DNA of 64,000 nt, taken from Sporosarcina jeotgali. Its GTDB lineage: Bacteria > Bacillota > Bacilli > Bacillales_A > Planococcaceae. Below the pieces are notes generated by a model. It did not search any database. It was not told where the DNA came from and saw only the letters and a list, made by a program, of their open reading frames with translations. Position 1 is the stretch's first letter. Every line of letters starts with the position of its first letter. Positions 43,555 to 52,456 of this stretch are shown piece after piece. Location of the stretch: positions 2,955,001 to 3,019,000 of the forward strand of contig NZ_CP116341.1 in the NCBI RefSeq assembly GCF_033304595.1. The letters run 5' to 3'. The position numbers were made by a program, and so were the translations under genes.

Positions 43555-44937
43555 ATGGCATTGCTGCACAAAGAGAAGAAAAAAGAGAAGTTGGATAAAG
43601 CAAAAATGGAAAGAGCGATAATCAGAGTTTTGAACGAAGGGAAAAAAGAAACGTTTTGCGAGATGGTAAATGAGCTGGAGAAACACGAGCTGGCCGACCA
43701 GTATAAAGAGCTTCCAAGAAAACGAAAGTCTTTATTTTTAGCATGGTTATCGATCGATGAGCTGACTGAATTACTGAGATACCTAAACAAAGACGAACAA
43801 CTTTCCGTGCTGGAAAAAATCGGTCCGGACCGCTCCACTGAAATCTTACATAAAATGCAAAATAACGATTTGGCTTTTTTACTGACGGGGCTTTCCAAAA
43901 GTAAACTGGATGACTTAATTGCAAAGATGCGCCGGGAAGAAATGCAGTCTATTTTGCATATCATGGATTATCCGCCAAAAACAGCTGGCCGCGTCATGAC
44001 GGATCGTTACATTCCCGTCTCTCCTGAACTCTCTGTCATCGAAGCGGAGCAAAAGCTGAAAACTTTTGAAAACCTGGCTCACTATATCAATTACTTATAT
44101 GTCATTGATGAAGGCCGGCGGCTAATCGGAGTCGTTACGTTCAGAGATTTACTGCTGGCGGATGATGATCAGCAAATTACTGACATTATGAGGACAGAAC
44201 CGGTTCACGTCGATGCGCTCACCAAGCAAGAAGACGTTGCTAAACTAATTGGACGGTACGATTTTGAAGCGATTCCAGTGACAACAGATGATCGTGTTCT
44301 GGTTGGAACCATCTCTGGTGATCAAGTGCTCGATATTATCGTTCGGGAGGCAGATGAAGATATTGAAATGCTGCTGGCTTCAGGAAAATCCATAGATTTC
44401 AGAACAAAACCCTTTGTCGCAGCACGCAGAAGGCTGCCCTGGCTCATTTTACTATTGTTCATAGGTCTTGTTTCAGGCAGCATTATTTCAAAGTTTGAAG
44501 AGACATTGAATGCAGTTGTTGCTCTTGCATTTTTCATGCCAATGATTGCAGGAATGACCGGGAATACAGGGACTCAGTCATTAGCGGTTGTTGTACGCGG
44601 ACTGGCCGCTGAAGAAATGACTTGGAAGAAAGCACTTAAATTAGTAATGCGCGAAGTTTTTGTAGGACTGGTTATTGGGGTGACTTGCGGCTTGTTAATC
44701 GCAATCATCGCATTCTTTTGGCAAGGAAGCATGGTACTTGGATTTGTAGTAGGTGTTTCTCTGCTGGCAACACTCATTATCGGAACCATTGCGGGTACAA
44801 TAATTCCTTTGGTTCTCAATAAATTCAATGTCGATCCGGCCGTTGCTTCCGGACCGCTAATTACTACTCTGAACGATATATTGTCGCTGCTCATTTACTT
44901 CGGCATCGCGACGATGTTCCTGTCACAACTGAGTTAA
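43555..44937 (+). CDS. mgtE: Magnesium transporter MgtE
   Basis: 460 residues: N-terminal helical MgtE_N domain (about 20-135), two CBS domains (about 140-260) that sense cytoplasmic Mg2+, and a five-helix channel domain (about 295-460) with the conserved GNTGTQS pore segment. The N and CBS domains close the pore when Mg2+ is high. Ribosome site GAGGTGAGG. No Mg2+ riboswitch precedes it, unlike the Bacillus subtilis mgtE gene. Confidence 0.94.
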   Translation: MALLHKEKKKEKLDKAKMERAIIRVLNEGKKETFCEMVNELEKHELADQYKELPRKRKSLFLAWLSIDELTELLRYLNKDEQLSVLEKIGPDRSTEILHKMQNNDLAFLLTGLSKSKLDDLIAKMRREEMQSILHIMDYPPKTAGRVMTDRYIPVSPELSVIEAEQKLKTFENLAHYINYLYVIDEGRRLIGVVTFRDLLLADDDQQITDIMRTEPVHVDALTKQEDVAKLIGRYDFEAIPVTTDDRVLVGTISGDQVLDIIVREADEDIEMLLASGKSIDFRTKPFVAARRRLPWLILLLFIGLVSGSIISKFEETLNAVVALAFFMPMIAGMTGNTGTQSLAVVVRGLAAEEMTWKKALKLVMREVFVGLVIGVTCGLLIAIIAFFWQGSMVLGFVVGVSLLATLIIGTIAGTIIPLVLNKFNVDPAVASGPLITTLNDILSLLIYFGIATMFLSQLS

Positions 44938-44940
44938 CGT

Positions 44941-44986
44941 CAAAACCCCGATTCCTCAATAATTATTGGGAATCGGGGTTTTCTTC
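44941..44986. terminator. Bidirectional terminator after mgtE
   Basis: Stem AAAACCCCGATTCC/GGGAATCGGGGTTTT around a 12-base loop. Serves mgtE and the convergent oxidoreductase gene. Confidence 0.88.
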
Positions 44987-44996
44987 GTGAAACTTT

Positions 44997-45614
44997 TTAA
45001 TAGGAGAGTCCTACACGTGCTTGAAGATGATTGCATGCAAACAGCTCATGTTCTGCAAAGTGTGCAGTATCTCCTGTAGAGATTTGTTTACCATCAACCG
45101 GAAGCCAATTTTCTTCCGTCCGATAGATGCCCGTTATTTCTCCGTCCGGCAAATACGTTGGGCAAACGATCGTCCAGTCCAAGTTCGAAGCGGAAAGTGC
45201 ACGGAAAGCAGCATGATGCTCTTCGGCTGCTGTCGTTAATTTACGATTCGAGTCGCCCGCTTCATAACGAAGATGCTCAGGCTCATTCCGACTTTGCAAA
45301 ATACCTGCTGTACCTATCGTCAGGATTCTTTTAATACATTCATCTTTCATAGCCTCGATCATATGGGGAATTGCTTCACTTAATGTTGTTGTCTTATCTG
45401 TACCAAGTGCGCTCACCACTGCCTCACTCCCGAGTATGGTCGCAGCAATAGCCGCTCCCTCCTTCGCGTCACCTTGAATGACGGTCAGGTTTGGGTGTAC
45501 TGGCAACTTTTCAGGGTTGCGGGCTAGTGCCGTTACTCGATGGCCCCCCTCCAGCAATTGCTGCAGCAAAATTGAACCTACACGGCCTGTACCGCCGAAT
45601 AGTGAGATTCTCAT
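44997..45614 (-). CDS. NAD(P)-binding NmrA/atypical SDR protein
   Basis: 205 residues. Rossmann signature GGTGRVGSILLQQLL at the N terminus, then AVVSALGTD and the middle ILTIGTAG. The Tyr-x-x-x-Lys of classical SDRs is absent, so it is an atypical SDR (flavin reductase/NmrA-like); substrate unknown. Start overlaps the stop of the CoA-transferase gene by four bases, so it is translated with it. Confidence 0.82.
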   Translation of the reverse strand: MRISLFGGTGRVGSILLQQLLEGGHRVTALARNPEKLPVHPNLTVIQGDAKEGAAIAATILGSEAVVSALGTDKTTTLSEAIPHMIEAMKDECIKRILTIGTAGILQSRNEPEHLRYEAGDSNRKLTTAAEEHHAAFRALSASNLDWTIVCPTYLPDGEITGIYRTEENWLPVDGKQISTGDTAHFAEHELFACNHLQARVGLSY

Positions 45615-47131
45615 GATTGCATCACTTCTTCCTTCGATTCTCTCATAGTTCCGGTTTCCGACAAACGGATGTGCCAGCTCAATGCTTTTTCTAAAATGTG
45701 AGGGGTATGGCCGCCGCGAAGCGCTGCTTCATTGTAATAGGCACATAATTCCTCACGATAAGAAGGATGTGCGCAACGGTCGATAATGAGTTCAACACGC
45801 TCTTTTGGAGCAAGTCCTCTTAAATCCGCATAGCCTTGTTCCGTTACTAATATATCCACATCATGCTCTGTGTGATCGACATGTGAAACGAACGGTACGC
45901 AGCTTGAGATCGCCCCTTTTTTCGCAAGGGACTTCGTAACAAATATCGCCAAGCGCGCATTACGAGCGAAGTCTCCTGATCCGCCGATTCCATTCATCAT
46001 TTTTGTGCCTGTCACATGGGTGGAGTTCACATTTCCATAAATATCAAATTCAAGGGCCGTGTTTATAGAAATTGTACCGAGACGGCGTATAAGCTCCGGG
46101 TGATTCGAAATTTCTTGTGGCCGCATAACAATTTTCTTTTTATAAAAAGGAAGGTTATTCCTTAATATATCCATTCGTTCTTCAGTTACAGTAATGGACG
46201 TGCACGAAGCTGACTTCACTTTGCCTGCATCAATGAGCTCGAAAACCGAGTCTTGAAGAACTTCGGAGTAGACTTCCAAATTTTCAAATTCTGAATCCAA
46301 CAGCCCATGAAGCACTGCGTTCGCTTGAGAGCCAATTCCTGATTGTAAGGGAGCCAGCTCTTTTGTTAATCGGCCAGCAGCGATTTCAGATCGTAAAAAC
46401 TCCAGCAAATGTCCTGCCATGACTTCAGTTTCTTCATCTGGCTGGTCAATTGTTGAAAACGAATCATATTCCTCCGTTAACACGATGCCGACAATCTTGT
46501 CTGGATCGACTGGGATTCCAAAGGTTCCAATGCGTTCGTCCGGATGCATCAACGGAATCGGCTCCCGATCTCCCAGGACTCCAGGATCATAAATATCATG
46601 TACGCCTTCCCATTCCTCTGAATGGGCAACGTTAATTTCTACGATAATTGATTTTGCGTGTTCTGCAAAAATCAACGAATTTCCAATAGAAGTTGAAGGG
46701 ATGATGGACCCATCTTCCGCAATCGCAACCGCTTCCAAAACTGCGATGTCTACCTGAGGTAAAACACCGCCCCGTATCAGTTCAGACGTATTCGATAAGT
46801 GATGATCCACAAAGAGCAACTCGCCGTTATTAATGCCTTTTCGCATTGTCGCATCTGCCTGAAACGGAAGTCTTTTATTCACAATTCCCGCTTCCGTAAA
46901 GAGTTTATCAATATCATGACCAAGCGAGGCCCCAGTAAAAACATTTACTTTGAATGATTCTTTTTGTGCTCGTTTCACAAGTGCTTCCGGAATTGCTTTA
47001 GCATCTCCTGCTCGCGTAAATCCACTTAATCCAAGTGTCATTCCATCCTTAATCCAAGATGCGGCTTCTTCTGCTGAAACTACTTTCTGTTTTAATGATT
47101 CCCGTCTAATTCTGTCCAACTGTCCATTCAT
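45611..47131 (-). CDS. Acetyl-CoA hydrolase/transferase (succinyl-CoA:acetate CoA-transferase type)
   Basis: 506 residues of the family I CoA-transferase group. Features: GMTLGLSGFTRAGDAKAIPE at the N terminus, QSGIGSQANAVLHGL, and NSTHVTGTKMMNGIGGSGDFARN with the glycine loop binding CoA. Such enzymes exchange CoA between acetyl- and succinyl-CoA or propionyl-CoA in the acetate or TCA-bypass pathway. A 51-codon in-frame extension to 47284 lacks a ribosome site; AAGGAG is nine bases before ATG 47131. The leader begins at the promoter at 47236-47264. Confidence 0.88.
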   Translation of the reverse strand: MNGQLDRIRRESLKQKVVSAEEAASWIKDGMTLGLSGFTRAGDAKAIPEALVKRAQKESFKVNVFTGASLGHDIDKLFTEAGIVNKRLPFQADATMRKGINNGELLFVDHHLSNTSELIRGGVLPQVDIAVLEAVAIAEDGSIIPSTSIGNSLIFAEHAKSIIVEINVAHSEEWEGVHDIYDPGVLGDREPIPLMHPDERIGTFGIPVDPDKIVGIVLTEEYDSFSTIDQPDEETEVMAGHLLEFLRSEIAAGRLTKELAPLQSGIGSQANAVLHGLLDSEFENLEVYSEVLQDSVFELIDAGKVKSASCTSITVTEERMDILRNNLPFYKKKIVMRPQEISNHPELIRRLGTISINTALEFDIYGNVNSTHVTGTKMMNGIGGSGDFARNARLAIFVTKSLAKKGAISSCVPFVSHVDHTEHDVDILVTEQGYADLRGLAPKERVELIIDRCAHPSYREELCAYYNEAALRGGHTPHILEKALSWHIRLSETGTMRESKEEVMQS

Positions 47132-47235
47132 TTTCGACAGCTCCTTAATGAAATTGTAATGTATGGATTTTTGATTTTTCTGTGTAAATAGATTTATGTA
47201 CGCCGATATAATTCTTGATAGACGATTCATCTTAT

Positions 47236-47264
47236 ATGATACCTTCGCCGTCAACTCCCTGCAA
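47236..47264 (-). promoter_or_regulatory. Promoter of the CoA-transferase operon
   Basis: On the minus strand TTGCAG (47259-47264), 17 bases, TATCAT (47236-47241). The rest of the gap 47132-47485 has only this leader and the divergent promoter below. Confidence 0.65.
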
Positions 47265-47361
47265 CCTGTCTTGAAATGTGTCAAAAAAACGAGAACTATT
47301 GGTATATTCTAATGGTGCAAATAATTATCTTTTTAAAAGGCTAGAAGGTCTAAAGATACAG

Positions 47362-47370
47362 TGCTATAAT
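47362..47370 (+). promoter_or_regulatory. Extended -10 promoter of the GGDEF-EAL gene
   Basis: TGCTATAAT: perfect TATAAT with a TG one base upstream, which can offset the poor -35 (TAGAAG). About 110 bases before the start codon. Confidence 0.6.
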
Positions 47371-47485
47371 CATCCTATATGAACTAGGAACTTATGCTCA
47401 CATTTTTTTCAAATCACGACATGAACCATAGTATCAAACATGCTGATATATCTAAATTACCTATCCCAGAAAGGATTCTGACACC

Positions 47486-49906
47486 ATGGTGTTAACAGAG
47501 GCAAGAAATATACATTCCTTATCAAGGTTGCTGGACGAAAAGTTCTGTGTCTCTATTGCAGATACAAACGGAACGATAACTTATGTCAACAAACGCTTTT
47601 GCGAACTAACTCAATTTAGTGAAGAAGAACTCGTAGGGAACACCTATCAAGTGCTGGCTCCAAGTCATGACCCGCAAAAAATTATAGATGAAATGAATCA
47701 TTCAGATAATCAGCACCTGGTCAAACAACATATTGTTGAGGGACTAACGAAAGACCAAACGCCCTATTGGGTGAGCGCAACCGTTGTACCTGTTATGGAC
47801 AATGAACAGAAAACTACTCATTACATTTCTATAGATTTAGATATCACGGCAGAGCAATTGACATCTGAAAGATACAACCAAACGTTAAAAGTACTGCATA
47901 ACTTGGAATCGGCTCTGGATCATGCCTCTGTAATTGCAGCTACAGATGCAGCAGGCGTCATCAAGTACGTGAATGATAAGTTTTGTGAACTGTCCATGTA
48001 TGCTGAAGAAGAATTGGTTGGCAGGACACATCGACTTATTAATTCCGGGCATCATCCAAAATCGTTCTTTGAGAATATGTGGAAGACCATCAAGAAGGGC
48101 GGAGTTTGGCGTGGAGAAGTAAAAAACCGCGCCAAGGATGGATCCTTCTATTGGATGAACACAACAATTGTACCTTTCTTAGATGAACACGATCAACCTT
48201 TTGAATACATCTCAATTCGGACGGATATTACTGCCCGGATTGAAGCGGAACAAGCGCTTGAAGCCGCGTTAAAAAATGATTTCCGGACGACTGTGAAGAA
48301 CTTGCAAAATGCGATTTTTAAATACGAAGCAGATGAAAACGGACGAATTCTTATTACATTATTAGAAGGTCAGATTTGTGAAAAATTAGGGCTCACGAGC
48401 AAACTGTTAAATACTAGGGGGAATTCTAACCCCTTTAGCAATACGGAACTCAAACAGCTTCGTCCTTACGCATACGCGGCGCTCAACGGTGAACCTTGCC
48501 AATTTGAGCTCGATTACTTGGATCATTCATTTATCATTTATTTGTCTCCCGTAAGTGACAATGGAACTGTTATTGAAGTTGTGGGGACCTGCGTCGAAAT
48601 AACAGAGCGTAAAACCGCTGAAAAACTAGTTGAGCATATGGCTTTCTATGATGCGTTAACAGGACTCCCGAATCGAAGATTATTTAAGTCTGAAGTTATC
48701 GAAAACATCAATCGAGCTGAAAACGACTTTTCAATTATGTATTTGGATTTGGATCGATTTAAGAATATTAATGATTCCCTGGGTCACTATATTGGTGATG
48801 AAGTATTGAAAGCCGTTGCAGAACGGCTCACACTTTGTCTTGGACCAAATGATTTAGCCTGCCGTCTTGCTGGTGATGAATTTGTCATTATGCTTCGTGA
48901 GACGGATAAGGAGAAAGTGAACGACATTTCTCTGCGGATTATTGAAGAAATTTCAAATTCTTTTATATTTAAATCGATTGAAGTTTACATCACTCCAAGC
49001 ATCGGCATCAGTCGCTTCCCAACAGATGGTGAAGACTACGATACGCTCATGCGCAACGCAGACACAGCGTTATTTCTTGCTAAGGACCAAGGCAAGAGCA
49101 CGCATCGTTTCTTCACACAGGAATTGAACAACGACATGATTGAAAAGACGTTGCTGGAGATGGATTTACGGCAAGCAATCAGCCGTGATGAAATAGAGCT
49201 GCATTACCAGCCTCAATATGACATGAAGACTGGCCGCATGACAGGCGTTGAAGCGCTGGCGAGATGGAATCATTCCAAAAAAGGATTGATATCGCCAGGA
49301 CAATTCATACCCATTGCGGAGGAAAGCGGACTGATTCTGCCAATCGGATTATGGGTCTTAGAAACTGCGTGCAAACAAGCAAAACAATGGCAAGAACAAG
49401 GCTTGCTGACAATCCGCATGAGTGTGAACGTTTCAATTCGTCAATTCAAACAGCCTACTTTCATAGCTGATGTGCTTGGTGTTTTGCAAAGAACAGGATT
49501 GGATCCTGCTTATTTAAACATTGAAATCACTGAGAGTATGACGACAGACGTGCAGTATTCGCAAAAGATTTTGCAGCGGCTTCACGATGAAGGTATTCAC
49601 GTCAGTATCGATGATTTCGGAACAGGCTATTCTTCATTAAGTTACTTAAGCAAATTCCCAATCACTCATTTAAAAATTGATCAGATTTTCTTGCAGGATC
49701 TAAGCAGCAGCAATACCGCGATTATTAAAACGATTATTGAGCTTGCAAAGAATCTGAGCATCGATGTCATTGCTGAGGGCGTCGAAACAGAGGAACAAGC
49801 CATTTTCTTAAGCACGCTGCGCTGTGATGAAGTTCAAGGATTTCTTTACTCGCGCCCATTGCCCAAGCTAGAAGTCGAGAAACTTCTGCAAACAATACCT
49901 GTTTAA
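47486..49906 (+). CDS. PAS-PAS-GGDEF-EAL cyclic-di-GMP protein
   Basis: 806 residues, no membrane segment. Two clear PAS domains (about 10-120 and 140-255, the second with DITARIEAE at its end), a third PAS-like region (about 275-375), a GGDEF domain (about 385-540), and an EAL domain (about 555-800). The GGDEF signature reads AGDEF, a tolerated variant, with DLDRFKNINDSLGH metal-binding segment intact. The EAL side is intact: EALARWNH, NVSIRQF, EITES, DDFGTGYSSL, KIDQIF and AEGVE. So a phosphodiesterase is likely and cyclase activity possible. It probably responds to a cytoplasmic redox, light or ligand signal through PAS. Monocistronic. Confidence 0.93.
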   Translation: MVLTEARNIHSLSRLLDEKFCVSIADTNGTITYVNKRFCELTQFSEEELVGNTYQVLAPSHDPQKIIDEMNHSDNQHLVKQHIVEGLTKDQTPYWVSATVVPVMDNEQKTTHYISIDLDITAEQLTSERYNQTLKVLHNLESALDHASVIAATDAAGVIKYVNDKFCELSMYAEEELVGRTHRLINSGHHPKSFFENMWKTIKKGGVWRGEVKNRAKDGSFYWMNTTIVPFLDEHDQPFEYISIRTDITARIEAEQALEAALKNDFRTTVKNLQNAIFKYEADENGRILITLLEGQICEKLGLTSKLLNTRGNSNPFSNTELKQLRPYAYAALNGEPCQFELDYLDHSFIIYLSPVSDNGTVIEVVGTCVEITERKTAEKLVEHMAFYDALTGLPNRRLFKSEVIENINRAENDFSIMYLDLDRFKNINDSLGHYIGDEVLKAVAERLTLCLGPNDLACRLAGDEFVIMLRETDKEKVNDISLRIIEEISNSFIFKSIEVYITPSIGISRFPTDGEDYDTLMRNADTALFLAKDQGKSTHRFFTQELNNDMIEKTLLEMDLRQAISRDEIELHYQPQYDMKTGRMTGVEALARWNHSKKGLISPGQFIPIAEESGLILPIGLWVLETACKQAKQWQEQGLLTIRMSVNVSIRQFKQPTFIADVLGVLQRTGLDPAYLNIEITESMTTDVQYSQKILQRLHDEGIHVSIDDFGTGYSSLSYLSKFPITHLKIDQIFLQDLSSSNTAIIKTIIELAKNLSIDVIAEGVETEEQAIFLSTLRCDEVQGFLYSRPLPKLEVEKLLQTIPV

Positions 49907-49938
49907 AAAGCCAGCTCACTGTGTGGGCTGGCTTTCAT
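49906..49938. terminator. Bidirectional terminator after the GGDEF-EAL gene
   Basis: Stem AAAGCCAGC/GCTGGCTTT (49907-49915 with 49927-49935) around a 12-base loop, with A- and T-rich flanks. Confidence 0.8.
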
Positions 49939-50543
49939 TATTCATATCGATAGATTAAAATACGTTCATCGTCATTGTCGATTGATAACGCAGGGATTGG
50001 CAGTTCTTCAATTCGTTCAAACGGAGTCTGTTCTTCAAGATAGTATACGAACGCCGTCGTCGGATAATAAAGGATGATGTCTACTGGACGCTTATCACGC
50101 TCAACAGAATCTAATACGTTCCCAATGACTGTTTTAAAAATCTCCACAGAGAATGGGTTGAAAAAGTAGAACACATTTTGTTCAGCTTGAATCTCGTACG
50201 TTTCTGCTGTTGTTTGTTCAAATTCAATTGAGCCGCGAAAACGTTTCCGTGAAGCTCGAAAGTCCGCCAGGTTAATAAATGCTTCTTGCAGCAATCGACC
50301 ATTCAAATCGATTCCTGTAACGAAATTCCCAAAACGGTATACGCTATAGATTGGCACACGCCCTTTTCCGCATCCAAAATCGACAAGATGGTCAGTTGAA
50401 CGCAACGGATAGATGTCAAATAATGCATCCAGCACACTGTAGGGCGTTGCTTCATACCGGTTATAGTGAGCTGAACTTTGTAAAATTTCAATAGTTCCTT
50501 CCGTTCGTATGTGAAGGAGCTTGTCTGTTTCTTGATCAGTCAT
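49938..50543 (-). CDS. Class I SAM-dependent methyltransferase
   Basis: 201 residues. Motif I LVDFGCGKGRVPIYSV binds SAM, with the acidic end of strand 2 in GIDLNGRLL, and a later NVFYFFNPFSVEIF. The substrate is unknown; an NPF segment in place of the NPPY of N6-adenine enzymes argues against a DNA adenine methylase. Ribosome site GAGAGGGG precedes ATG 50543. It lies 19 bases after the corA gene, so co-transcription is probable. Confidence 0.85.
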   Translation of the reverse strand: MTDQETDKLLHIRTEGTIEILQSSAHYNRYEATPYSVLDALFDIYPLRSTDHLVDFGCGKGRVPIYSVYRFGNFVTGIDLNGRLLQEAFINLADFRASRKRFRGSIEFEQTTAETYEIQAEQNVFYFFNPFSVEIFKTVIGNVLDSVERDKRPVDIILYYPTTAFVYYLEEQTPFERIEELPIPALSIDNDDERILIYRYE

Positions 50544-50562
50544 TGTTCTGCCCCTCTCTCAT

Positions 50563-51501
50563 TCACTTAAACATAGACTGTTTCGATTTGGTTTTCAGAA
50601 TTTCTCCCATCCAGCCCTTCTTTTTTAAGTAGAAGTAAAGACCGAACGTGGAAGACAGAATGACGGTAAGAGCAAAGGCATATCCATGTGCCCACTCAAA
50701 CTCTGGAATCGACTTAAAGTTCATACCCCAGATCGCCCCAAATACTGCTGCAGGTGTAAAGATTGTCGTTATCACGGTAAGCGTCTTTATAATTTCATTC
50801 CCCCGCTGATTAGACACGAGCGTTTCCATGTCCGTTAGCGCTTCCACTTCTTTACTGTACTCGCTTATTAGCATCCGGATACGTTTTAATCTGATACATA
50901 ACCTTTCATGTTCAATTGTCCCAAGTTGTTCATCTTCAAAAGTTTCTTCTATCGTCATATGAGTTTCCACTAGCGGAATGACTAAGTTATTCCAAATGAT
51001 TAATTCATGTCTGCTCTGTGCAATGCGTTCCAGCAAATCCAAGTTATTATTGTCTTTGATTCCCCAAATCAGCTCTCGTAATCGATATTCGAACTGATCA
51101 ATCTGTTCGAGGAACTTATGCAAAACGGCATTCAGAAGTACGATAAACGCTTGAACTGCATTTTCCGATACATCCAGTTTTTGTTCCATCTCCTTACGCG
51201 CTTCCTCTGGAAAAAGATTCTGATTCAACTGTGACGTTAACAGTGTATCTTTCGTTAAGAAAAATGAGAACGTTTTATTTTCATCTTTACTGCGCATGCT
51301 TTGTTCGTACGTTAGTCTTCCCCAAAGTGCTTCTTCACCTGAAACAGCCGTTGAGTTGCCGATGACGTCCTGCTTGTTCTTTTCAAGAGTTTCCAGCCAC
51401 TTGCTGCTCATATGGGATTGATGGGAAAGTTCTGCTTTCAAGTCGGTTTGCTGCTCAACTTCAATCCACTCCCAATTGTTATGCTTAAAAGAAAAATACA
51501 C
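50563..51501 (-). CDS. CorA-family magnesium/divalent cation transporter
   Basis: 312 residues: a large cytoplasmic funnel domain, then two C-terminal membrane helices with the signature Gly-Met-Asn in IWGMNFKSIPEF (about residue 260). The usual Y-G-M-N-F is W-G-M-N-F. The family forms pentameric channels for Mg2+, Co2+ or, in some branches, Zn2+ efflux. Start GTG 51501 with AGAGAGG seven bases upstream. The window holds a second Mg2+ transporter (mgtE) 6 kb away. Confidence 0.88.
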   Translation of the reverse strand: MYFSFKHNNWEWIEVEQQTDLKAELSHQSHMSSKWLETLEKNKQDVIGNSTAVSGEEALWGRLTYEQSMRSKDENKTFSFFLTKDTLLTSQLNQNLFPEEARKEMEQKLDVSENAVQAFIVLLNAVLHKFLEQIDQFEYRLRELIWGIKDNNNLDLLERIAQSRHELIIWNNLVIPLVETHMTIEETFEDEQLGTIEHERLCIRLKRIRMLISEYSKEVEALTDMETLVSNQRGNEIIKTLTVITTIFTPAAVFGAIWGMNFKSIPEFEWAHGYAFALTVILSSTFGLYFYLKKKGWMGEILKTKSKQSMFK

Positions 51502-51693
51502 ACGGATTCCTCTCTTTCATACGGGTCTTACCTATAGTTTACCTGTTCTTTCTATTGAAGCAAACTTAGCAAAGAGGATTTACTTCCAAAGAAAACGGGA
51601 AGAAATAGATATCGTGTGACAACTTAGCTGTCAGCAAGACTTTTCCATATCAGTGTTATACAATAGAAGGTGAACAGCGCGACTGAAAATACC

Positions 51694-51723
51694 TTGCTCA
51701 ATGCTTTCTGTTTCACTTATAAT
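51694..51723 (+). promoter_or_regulatory. Promoter of the CBS-domain gene
   Basis: TTGCTC (51694-51699), 18 bases, TATAAT (51718-51723). Confidence 0.7.
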
Positions 51724-51774
51724 GGTATTTACAAAACATTTAGAAATGATTGAAAACAACTGGAGGGATTATGA

Positions 51775-52407
51775 ATGCGCGTACGTGACTTACTTGTTTC
51801 AAGAAATTATGTAACGACAGTTAATGATCAAGATACCGTAACCGAAGCACTCGATAAAATCAGGAAAAGCGGCTTTCGCTCCGTCCCTGTCGTGGATGCA
51901 AATGACAATTACAAAGGTATGATTTACAAAATCCACCTCATTGAATATTTGTACGAACAGAATGGCGACGCTGATGCGACGCTGGATATGATTGTGAAGC
52001 ACCAAGAAGATTCCATTGAGGAGACTTCATCCTTCTTGGATGCGCTCTTAAAAATCAAAGCACTGCCTTTCATCTCAGTAACCGATCATGGAAAACTCGT
52101 CGGTATTCTGACACACAACAAAATTGAAGGTGTGTTCCAAGATGCGTTTGGCGTTAACACAGGCGGGTTGAATCTAACAATCTCCTCTACAGAAGCACGC
52201 GGGATGATTGAAAAGCTGGCGCGCACACTGCGCGGTGAAAACATTGAAGGTATGCTGACACTTGATAACGGTTCTGTTCTCGTAAGACGTGTTGTGCTGA
52301 CACTTGAAGGTGAAAAGTCAGAAGATGAAATCGAAACACTTCGTGCGAAACTTGAGAAAGCAGGCTTCCGTATCCTTCAGATGGAACGTCTCGAAAAACA
52401 AATTTAA
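51775..52407 (+). CDS. CBS-domain protein with C-terminal ACT-like domain
   Basis: 210 residues: tandem CBS domains (about 1-60 and 70-130; FRSVPVVDANDNYKGMI and LPFISVTDHGKLVGIL) and a C-terminal region of about 70 residues with an ACT-like beta-alpha-beta pattern. CBS pairs bind adenosine nucleotides; CBS-ACT proteins of this kind include AcuB-like proteins and the cyclic-di-AMP-binding CbpA of Listeria. Which one this is I cannot tell. Ribosome site GGAGGG is eight to nine bases before ATG 51775. Followed by a terminator, so monocistronic. Confidence 0.8.
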   Translation: MRVRDLLVSRNYVTTVNDQDTVTEALDKIRKSGFRSVPVVDANDNYKGMIYKIHLIEYLYEQNGDADATLDMIVKHQEDSIEETSSFLDALLKIKALPFISVTDHGKLVGILTHNKIEGVFQDAFGVNTGGLNLTISSTEARGMIEKLARTLRGENIEGMLTLDNGSVLVRRVVLTLEGEKSEDEIETLRAKLEKAGFRILQMERLEKQI

Positions 52408-52409
52408 TG

Positions 52410-52453
52410 AAAGAAACGGACACGGCCCAAATAGGGTCGTGTCCGTTTTTTTC
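52410..52453. terminator. Terminator after the CBS-domain gene
   Basis: Stem AACGGACACGGCCC/GGGTCGTGTCCGTT with loop AAATA and a seven-T run. Confidence 0.9.
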
Positions 52454-52456
52454 TCA

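Noticed and set aside
43311-43964. 217-codon frame on the minus strand over the mgtE start
   Set aside because: No ribosome site, covers the promoter and N-terminal domain of mgtE, Ser/Phe-rich product typical of antisense frames.
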